From Rhodopirellula sp. (GTDB taxonomy: Bacteria; Planctomycetota; Planctomycetia; Pirellulales; Pirellulaceae), in NCBI GenBank assembly GCA_002689655.1, contig NZHC01000098.1, positions 39,879-80,426 on the forward strand: a stretch of DNA of 40,548 nucleotides, read 5' to 3'. The translations under genes were made by a program, and so were the position numbers. Shown here one piece after another: positions 35,379 through 40,548 of this stretch. How positions within the stretch are numbered: position 1 is the stretch's first letter; each line of letters starts with the position of its first letter. The notes beneath the pieces were generated by a model, which was not told where the DNA came from, ran no database searches, and saw nothing but the letters and a program-made list of their open reading frames with translations.

Positions 35379-36288
35379 GATCGTTCTCCACGCGGTGGGT
35401 TCGGAGTAGCAGGTACAGAGCCGCGGCAAGCAGGTCTGCAGTGGTTCCAGGATTCAGTTGGTGTCCATCGGACCTCAGGTAGGTGTCCAGGCATGCTACC
35501 TGTGCCTCATCCAGTGGATCCACGGATTTAGCACGGCTTTGTACTTCATAGGCAACCTGGATGCCGTTCTTGCGTGCAATAAGCGTGTCGGGTGATTTTG
35601 CCAGCAGCTTGATTTGGGCGTGGCAAATCCCACGCAGTAAATCGCCAGTTGACTTTACGCTGTTAAAAAGGATGGGGGTAATCTCCAGAATCAACTCGCG
35701 GAATCCAATACTGTACTGCTTTGCGATTTGATCGTGGTCTTTTGCAATCAACATGGCCTCAAGGATGTCAATGGTCTGATGAGTTTGATTGACATCCAGT
35801 TCGTCGGTAGTGCCCAGTCCACCCGCGGTGGCCAAATGGATAGCCTGATAGATATTGGACCCATCAACCGCATCGAATTGAGCAAGGGCTTTGCTGACTG
35901 GGGCAACCCATTCAGTCAAGGTTGTGTGGTTGGAGCCGGAGTGATGAAGAGCTTCCTTGGACGCGGCCATCTTGTGCATCGCCTCATCGGCTGCGACAAG
36001 AGGGCCAAGTAGTAAGACGATTCCAAGATTTACATTGGTGCCTTGCCGTTCACGCACTTTCGTTATCGAGTGTAGCATCCGCTCGCTGATCCGCGTTGCT
36101 GTTTGGTTAAAGCATTGCGAAGTGAGTTCAGCAGCGATCATGAAATCAAGATGGGACAAATCTTCGAACGAACGCCCGGGAAATACATTGCCTGCTTTGG
36201 GAGCCGTTGCTTCCAGGATGCACGCCCATTTTAGGGCTGTTGACGGACGGGTGCAAAGTTGGCGGAGAGGCTGCAGCGGATCAAGCAT
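35371..36288 (-). CDS. CitG-like triphosphoribosyl-dephospho-CoA synthase family protein
   Basis: A 305-residue alpha-helical protein of the CitG/MdcB family. Motifs are WACILEATAPKAGNVFPGRSF, the GTNVNLGIVLLLGPL segment (CitG-type GxNTxxG), and DALDAVDGSNIYQAI-like acidic loops (AQFDAVDGSNIYQAIHLA, GGLGTTDELDVN). The ATG at 36288 was preferred to a GTG 60 bases upstream. Classical CitG makes the prosthetic-group precursor of citrate lyase, but no citrate- or malonate-lyase genes are nearby. Family members also occur with tetrahydromethanopterin-dependent C1 genes in methylotrophs and planctomycetes, often near a PTPS gene, as here. A role in that cofactor's synthesis is therefore a reasonable inference, not a demonstration. 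Confidence 0.82.
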   Translation of the reverse strand: MLDPLQPLRQLCTRPSTALKWACILEATAPKAGNVFPGRSFEDLSHLDFMIAAELTSQCFNQTATRISERMLHSITKVRERQGTNVNLGIVLLLGPLVAADEAMHKMAASKEALHHSGSNHTTLTEWVAPVSKALAQFDAVDGSNIYQAIHLATAGGLGTTDELDVNQTHQTIDILEAMLIAKDHDQIAKQYSIGFRELILEITPILFNSVKSTGDLLRGICHAQIKLLAKSPDTLIARKNGIQVAYEVQSRAKSVDPLDEAQVACLDTYLRSDGHQLNPGTTADLLAAALYLLLRTHRVENDHE

Positions 36289-36384
36289 GATTCTGGACTC
36301 CGTCCTCAAATGCATCTTGGATCTGTGGTTCTGTTGCTTGCGGTCCACGAGGAAGTGGACTTGCGTGACGCCTGACGCACATCT

Positions 36385-37269
36385 TCAGCTCGCGCTCTCG
36401 GTTGGGCCCAGGAAATTTGAAATCGCTTTCAACGTCTCCTCGGGGGCATCCTCGATCACGTAATGTCCCGCGTCAGGAATTTCAACTGAGACGGCATCGG
36501 GCCAAGCCGTCTGAAAACGACGTAGACATTCCGGGCGAAAGCACCAATCCTTCATACCCCAAACAAGAAGTGACGGCAGGTTTGCCAGCGATGGCAATTC
36601 CGTTTCCAATTGTGCGAGTGGCTCATAGGTTGGGTGCGATGGTGACATGGGAATGTCACGTACGAATGCATCGATCGCAACACGGTTCTGCCAATTGTCG
36701 TAAGGCGCAAGCAAACCGCGAGCTACTTCCGTATTCATTTTGTGACGCGACATTGCCATTTTTGTAGCGCCCCAGGCAAAAGCGTTCAGCCCCCTGACAG
36801 CTAAACGGCCGAGTACCGGAATACGACAAGCGGCAATTCGTGTTGGTAGATAAGGAGGCGGGAAAGCTCCCGTATTCAATAGCACAATGCGTTTCAAGAG
36901 CGCACGACGCTCCAACATGGTGCTGAGCCCAATCGCACCGCCCCAGTCATGGGCGATGAGGGTGATCTTGTCGAGGTTCAACGAGTCAATCAAGGCGACA
37001 AGGTTGTCACGGTGTGAGGTTAAAGTGTAGGGAAATTCACGTTGTGGTGGCTTGTCACTGCGTCCGCACCCCACGTGGTCAACGGCGATCACGCGGTAAC
37101 GGGGTGAAAATTGCTCGACTATCTTCCGGTAATAGAAGCTCCAGGTTGGGTTTCCGTGAACACACAGAAGTGTTTCGGAGCTCGATCCCTCGTCAAGGTA
37201 ACGAAGCGTTTGCCCGGAAGTTGAAAACTCCTTCGAGACGTACGGTAGTAGGTCAGATGCAACAGTCAT
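36385..37269 (-). CDS. Alpha/beta hydrolase, haloalkane-dehalogenase/OleB-like
   Basis: A 294-residue alpha/beta hydrolase whose nucleophile is Asp rather than Ser: Asp108 in LIAHDWGGAIG. The oxyanion/halide region is VHGNPTWSFYYRKI (His38 to Tyr47), the acid is Asp241 in LLVWGMKDWCF, and the base is His269 in DAGHYVIEDAP. An Asp nucleophile followed by Trp is the haloalkane-dehalogenase pattern and also that of OleB, which removes CO2 from beta-lactones in olefin synthesis. LLAPYDNWQNRVAIDAFVRDIP resembles OleB from memory. oleA, oleC and oleD are not in this window, so the pathway is unsure. The start was set at 37269 (MTVASDLLPYV); ATG 37287 is possible. Confidence 0.85.
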   Translation of the reverse strand: MTVASDLLPYVSKEFSTSGQTLRYLDEGSSSETLLCVHGNPTWSFYYRKIVEQFSPRYRVIAVDHVGCGRSDKPPQREFPYTLTSHRDNLVALIDSLNLDKITLIAHDWGGAIGLSTMLERRALLKRIVLLNTGAFPPPYLPTRIAACRIPVLGRLAVRGLNAFAWGATKMAMSRHKMNTEVARGLLAPYDNWQNRVAIDAFVRDIPMSPSHPTYEPLAQLETELPSLANLPSLLVWGMKDWCFRPECLRRFQTAWPDAVSVEIPDAGHYVIEDAPEETLKAISNFLGPTESAS

Positions 37270-37399
37270 GTTGAGAGTTTCGACCATCGGCAGCGGAAAC
37301 GGAACCACCCTAAAAAGAGGGGATACGCCTCGCACGTGGAATGCCGCGAAATTCGACCGCTCAGACGGCAGGAAGCCACAAAAACGCTCGGAATCTTGC

Positions 37400-40174
37400 T
37401 CAAATTACCTGGAGGGCGCTGGATGGAAGCCACCCGCTTTGGCCGTTTCCCAACTGGACCTTGTGCCAAAGACCACGTTGGTCGAGCACTTCAACCACGT
37501 CGCCGCCCTGGAACGGGGTCTCGCTGGTAACCGTGAATTCCATGCCATCGCCTGCCCGCAGCGAGGCTTTGGGTTGAGTGACGACAGCAACATCATCAAC
37601 AGAGAACTCCGATACGCGGAGTTGATACGAACTAAACGCCGTGACGGCCAATACCGCCATGCAAGCTGTGGGCATTTTCCAGGCTTGAGGGCCAGAGACT
37701 AGACGCCAAGCAATGATCCCCCACGCGATGAACCAGGACAGCAATGCGACTGCTAACATGCCTTTAGGAGGGACGAACCGAAGGATTACGTCGTTGTAGG
37801 TACGGACTCGCTGAAGCTGGCTGATGGGCTTGGTAGCTGTTGAGTCGATCGCTGCTTGTGCCGACAACAGTGCATGATGGTGCTGCTGGCTGCTTGGGGC
37901 GTACCGAAGCGCGCGGCGATAGTTTGCCACCGCTTGAACTGGGCTGCCTGATCGTGACTGAGCGTCTGCGAGCGTCGCGAATAGCTGATCATTCACAATG
38001 CCTGATTCAGCAACCACTTGCAATCGTTCTGCGGCCTTTGCAAGCATCTTGCTGCTGTCGACCTGATCTTCAGCTTGCATTGCATTCGTATACATACTCG
38101 ACGCCTCGTCGAGTAGTTCTTGGATTTGCCCTTCGCTAAGTTTGGAGGTGTCTTCAGTAAAAGCAGGATGTGGAGCGATTTCCGCATTCTGAAAGGTTGC
38201 CGCGTCTGTACCCGGGTGCAGCCTTTGAGAATTGCTCGCATGTACTGTTGAGTTCGCCAGCAGTGTTAAGGTACAAGCAACGAGAACGAGAGCAGATTCC
38301 GCCTTCAAGTAACGGGTGTTCGCTTTTGGTGATCGATGAATTTTCAGGCTGTCGAGTGTTTTTGCGATTTTTTCGGCATGCTCGCGAACCTTGTCTGTTC
38401 TGCATGGGTCAGCGTTTCGCTCGCAGTCGTGGTAAAGACGTTCGACTTCGATTGCGGGCTCACCAAGTCCAGCAGCACGCAATGCACCCACTGTCCTGTT
38501 TCGAAGTTTTGTGCCGGGCGAAAGCTGGTAACGGTGCTGCAGAAATTGTTCCATGGCAACGGCGATATCTAGCGGCTCTGTTGCTTTGAGCATCGCCTTT
38601 TTGAACCGGTAGTTCGCCGAGACGAAACTGCTCAGATAGTGACGGATCTGAAATAGTCCTAATGCGGTGACGACGATAGCGGGCAGCAGGATCAAAACAA
38701 TCAGTCGCACAGGGATTGGACTTGGGCGTTGGATGTTCGAAAGCACATCGTTGGGGAAGTCAGACGTTTTTACCTGTGCCGCATCGCCGAAAGGCATCGG
38801 GGATGTTGACGTTTGGGACTCGCTCGACTGAGTGCCGACAATCGCATCTAACGCGAGCACGTCAGCGGCTTCGACCGTGACGGGAATTGGGTCGCTTTTA
38901 ATAGAGACAAATGTTTCCTGCTTGGGATCGAAGTAACTGTATTCGATGCCGGGGATCTCTTTGGTGTCTTCTGTCAGCGGTCGAATCGTTGTTGAGAATA
39001 CTTTTTGGCTGCCGTCGACGAAACCCGCGAGTGGCTGGTTGGGGACTTTGAAATCATGGATCAGATTTTTCTGCTCTGCGAGGGCGGGAGCTCTCAGTAG
39101 ATCCATGGGCCCTTTGCCTTCAATCCCGATATTAAGTGTGATGGGATCGCCAACCTTGACTACAGCTTGGCTCGCTTCACTGATAATTCGATACTGCCCA
39201 ACGGCTCCCCGATAATTCTCTGGTCGCCCTTGCTCCGGGATAGGTTTGACCGTGATAGGTTCGACCTCATTTTCTGCGATGATGGGTCGCACACTCGTGA
39301 TGGTCAGTTGCGATCCAAACCCCGAGAACATGTCGTTACCAAAGCCGTTGGAGCCGCCGAAAAAATCGTCTCCTAAAGCGGAGAAAGGGCTTCGTGTGCG
39401 TCCCAGCTTTTCAGGGTAGTTCAGAATGACGCGTACGCCATCTCCATCAATTTTTCCGGGCCGGTCTGGGTAGACTGTCGCATTGATCTCGTACAGCAAG
39501 TACTCGCGTGCCTGTCCTTCACTATCTTCTCGCAAGGTAAGCTTTCCGCCGGGGCGTTGCCGGCTCTTGGACATCTCCTGTAAAGATTCTCGGAAATTGC
39601 CCCATTGTGTTTGCTTGCTGATCAAAGACCACATCGTCGCTTCATTCAGCGTCACCTTGAAGTCCTGGTCGCGATAGGCTCGCACCCAGATCTTGAGCGT
39701 CATTTGCAGTGCTTCACCGACATAGATCTCATCGTCCTTGCCCTCGATTTCGACAAACAGCAGATCGTCAGTTTCACTTTGCGTTGCAATCACTCGCATC
39801 GCGCGAGTCTGAGTTTCTTTGCCATCTACGACCACCGTGGCTGCGGGAATTGTGAAGGATCCTTCGCGAGTAGCCGTTACTGAATAAAGGTAGGTCAGGG
39901 TGTTTCGTTGCGTCGTCCTGCCGTTGATGATCGTTGTTCGGTAACTGCGGGAAGGAGGGCCTTGCAGCACGATCTCAAGGCCATCGACCGGGGGGATCAC
40001 GGGCGTGTCCTGGCTCTTGGCATTATTGATCTGAATCTGCAAAGTGAACGGAAGGTTCACGTAAGTTTCGCGGGTAGAAACGCTCGTCTGGACGTCGGCG
40101 GCACCAATGGGTGATGCCATGCAAAAGAACAGAAGCCAGCACGGTGATGCCCAAAGGGCAAGTAAGTTACGCAT
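37400..40174 (-). CDS. BatD-type protein fused to TPR and SH3-like domains
   Basis: A 924-residue exported membrane protein. It starts with a signal peptide (LLALWASPCWLLFFCMASPIGAA) and a BatD (oxygen-tolerance) beta region with TREGSFTIPAATVVVDGK, VGDPITLNIGIEGKGPMDLLRAP and EIPGIEYSYFDPKQ. A membrane helix (IPVRLIVLILLPAIVVTALGLF) lies near residue 510. A cytoplasmic-like helical region and further hydrophobic segments follow. The last 250 residues contain TPR-like units (LFATLADAQSRSGSPVQAVANYRRALRYAP), another membrane segment (MLAVALLSWFIAWGIIAWRLV) and a C-terminal SH3 domain (VEVLDQRGLWHKVQLGNGQ, then SGWLPSSALQVI) as in BatE. The protein thus combines BatD and BatE functions in one chain. 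It follows the Gln-rich gene after five bases. The ATG at 40174 was chosen; a GTG at 40183 would give a four-base overlap. Confidence 0.87.
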   Translation of the reverse strand: MRNLLALWASPCWLLFFCMASPIGAADVQTSVSTRETYVNLPFTLQIQINNAKSQDTPVIPPVDGLEIVLQGPPSRSYRTTIINGRTTQRNTLTYLYSVTATREGSFTIPAATVVVDGKETQTRAMRVIATQSETDDLLFVEIEGKDDEIYVGEALQMTLKIWVRAYRDQDFKVTLNEATMWSLISKQTQWGNFRESLQEMSKSRQRPGGKLTLREDSEGQAREYLLYEINATVYPDRPGKIDGDGVRVILNYPEKLGRTRSPFSALGDDFFGGSNGFGNDMFSGFGSQLTITSVRPIIAENEVEPITVKPIPEQGRPENYRGAVGQYRIISEASQAVVKVGDPITLNIGIEGKGPMDLLRAPALAEQKNLIHDFKVPNQPLAGFVDGSQKVFSTTIRPLTEDTKEIPGIEYSYFDPKQETFVSIKSDPIPVTVEAADVLALDAIVGTQSSESQTSTSPMPFGDAAQVKTSDFPNDVLSNIQRPSPIPVRLIVLILLPAIVVTALGLFQIRHYLSSFVSANYRFKKAMLKATEPLDIAVAMEQFLQHRYQLSPGTKLRNRTVGALRAAGLGEPAIEVERLYHDCERNADPCRTDKVREHAEKIAKTLDSLKIHRSPKANTRYLKAESALVLVACTLTLLANSTVHASNSQRLHPGTDAATFQNAEIAPHPAFTEDTSKLSEGQIQELLDEASSMYTNAMQAEDQVDSSKMLAKAAERLQVVAESGIVNDQLFATLADAQSRSGSPVQAVANYRRALRYAPSSQQHHHALLSAQAAIDSTATKPISQLQRVRTYNDVILRFVPPKGMLAVALLSWFIAWGIIAWRLVSGPQAWKMPTACMAVLAVTAFSSYQLRVSEFSVDDVAVVTQPKASLRAGDGMEFTVTSETPFQGGDVVEVLDQRGLWHKVQLGNGQSGWLPSSALQVI

Positions 40175-40179
40175 CAATT

Positions 40180-40548
40180 TCACCAATCCCTTTCCACGGG
40201 TACACGCAATGCACGTTCCGCTGCTTGTTTACGCAGACGCCGTAGCATGTCACGGTCGCGTATGGATTGCAGCAGTTTGCGTGCCTCTTCCTCGGTCATC
40301 TGGTCGGTGTTGACGAGCGTTGGCTCCCCTTGTTCCTGGTTGGGCGATTCCTCCTGCTCGTTGACGGTCGTCAATTCACCTGAGGCCGCGTCGGAGGAGT
40401 CATCATTCTCATCTTGTGTCTGATCTTCTGAACCAGTCACTTTCTCGTCGGGCGTCTTTTTCTGCTGCTGTTGATCCTGCTGCTGTTGATCCTGCTGCTG
40501 TTGATCCTGCTGCTGTTGATCCTGCTGCTGTTGATCCTGCTGCTGTTG
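40180..40548 (-). CDS. C-terminal part of a Bat-cluster protein (likely VWA/TPR, BatB/BatC-type), runs off right edge
   Basis: Only 122 C-terminal residues are inside the window. They begin with a (DQQQQ)n repeat, pass through an acidic Glu/Asp/Ser/Thr-rich segment, and end with MTEEEARKLLQSIRDRDMLRR and the terminal PVERDW. That final helix and the ERDW end are typical of BatB/BatC-like VWA or TPR proteins in planctomycete Bat operons; the gene directly before BatD is in the expected place. No VWA domain is in view, so the call rests on the tail and the context. It is translated just ahead of the BatD-TPR-SH3 gene. Confidence 0.72.
   Translation of the reverse strand, partial: QQQQDQQQQDQQQQDQQQQDQQQQDQQQQKKTPDEKVTGSEDQTQDENDDSSDAASGELTTVNEQEESPNQEQGEPTLVNTDQMTEEEARKLLQSIRDRDMLRRLRKQAAERALRVPVERDW
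40462..40548. repeat. 15-bp tandem repeat encoding DQQQQ units
   Basis: Five complete copies plus 12 bases of the unit CTGCTGCTGTTGATC, almost without mismatch, continue past the window edge. Read on the minus strand in the gene frame the unit is Asp-Gln-Gln-Gln-Gln. It should be prone to slippage and length variation and may be mis-assembled. It is a coding low-complexity repeat, not a CRISPR. Confidence 0.93.

Noticed and set aside
36289-36348. GTG-start extension of the CitG-like protein
   Set aside because: Adds 20 polar residues without similarity; the ATG at 36288 is closer to the conserved region.
40462-40548. Short tandem array that could be mistaken for CRISPR
   Set aside because: Units are 15 bases with no unique spacers and lie in frame in a coding region.

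Overview
The window reads as chromosomal DNA of a planctomycete, most likely a Pirellulaceae member (Rhodopirellula or Rubripirellula-like). The evidence is a set of gene families typical of that group. It has a DUF1501 protein next to a DUF1549/DUF1553 protein and a PSCyt1-type cytochrome with WD40 repeats. It also has two secreted sulfatases, a PhoD-like phosphatase, a secreted EF-hand/beta-propeller protein, an SGNH-TPR protein and a Gly/Met-repeat exported protein. Gene spacing is loose, GC content is moderate, and Shine-Dalgarno sites are mostly weak. No tRNA, rRNA, CRISPR array or insertion sequence was seen. All assignments come from reading motifs; no database search was run.

Layout, left to right. 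Positions 1-2859 (minus strand) hold the N-terminal part of a PhoD-like phosphatase and a sulfatase. Positions 3410-8609 (plus) hold the Gly/Met-repeat protein with a clear terminator, a thioredoxin-fold lipoprotein, rimO, pgsA and a CPBP membrane protease; the last two overlap. Positions 8687-9332 (minus) carry the remains of a PAS-AraC regulator broken by a stop codon, frameshifts and a deletion. It lies divergent to the plus-strand set at 9525-16418: DUF1501, DUF1549/1553 and cytochrome-WD40-PPC. Positions 16584-23595 (minus) hold rpmA with its terminator, the SGNH-TPR protein, a 1.1-kb gene-poor stretch, and a MoxR ATPase coupled to a nine-EF-hand/beta-propeller protein. A TetA-like MFS transporter (plus) converges on a metallophosphoesterase (minus). 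Next, on the minus strand, are an SDR reductase, a PQQ-like propeller protein and a NatAB-like ABC transporter whose permease is fused to a CPBP protease. After these come a second sulfatase, a pterin-synthase-fold (PTPS) gene overlapping a CitG-like gene, and an OleB/haloalkane-dehalogenase-like hydrolase. The right edge is the end of a Bat-type cluster: a BatD protein fused to TPR and SH3 parts, and the Gln-rich tail of an upstream gene.

Functionally, much of the window concerns the cell envelope and breakdown of sulfated or phosphorylated substrates outside the cytoplasm. The points most worth a second look are the overlapping CitG-like/PTPS pair (a possible piece of tetrahydromethanopterin cofactor synthesis), the EF-hand/propeller protein coupled to MoxR, the ABC permease-CPBP fusion, the BatD-TPR-SH3 fusion, the Gly/Met-repeat protein, and the decayed regulator beside the DUF1501 set. 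No clearly new multi-gene system could be demonstrated from sequence alone.
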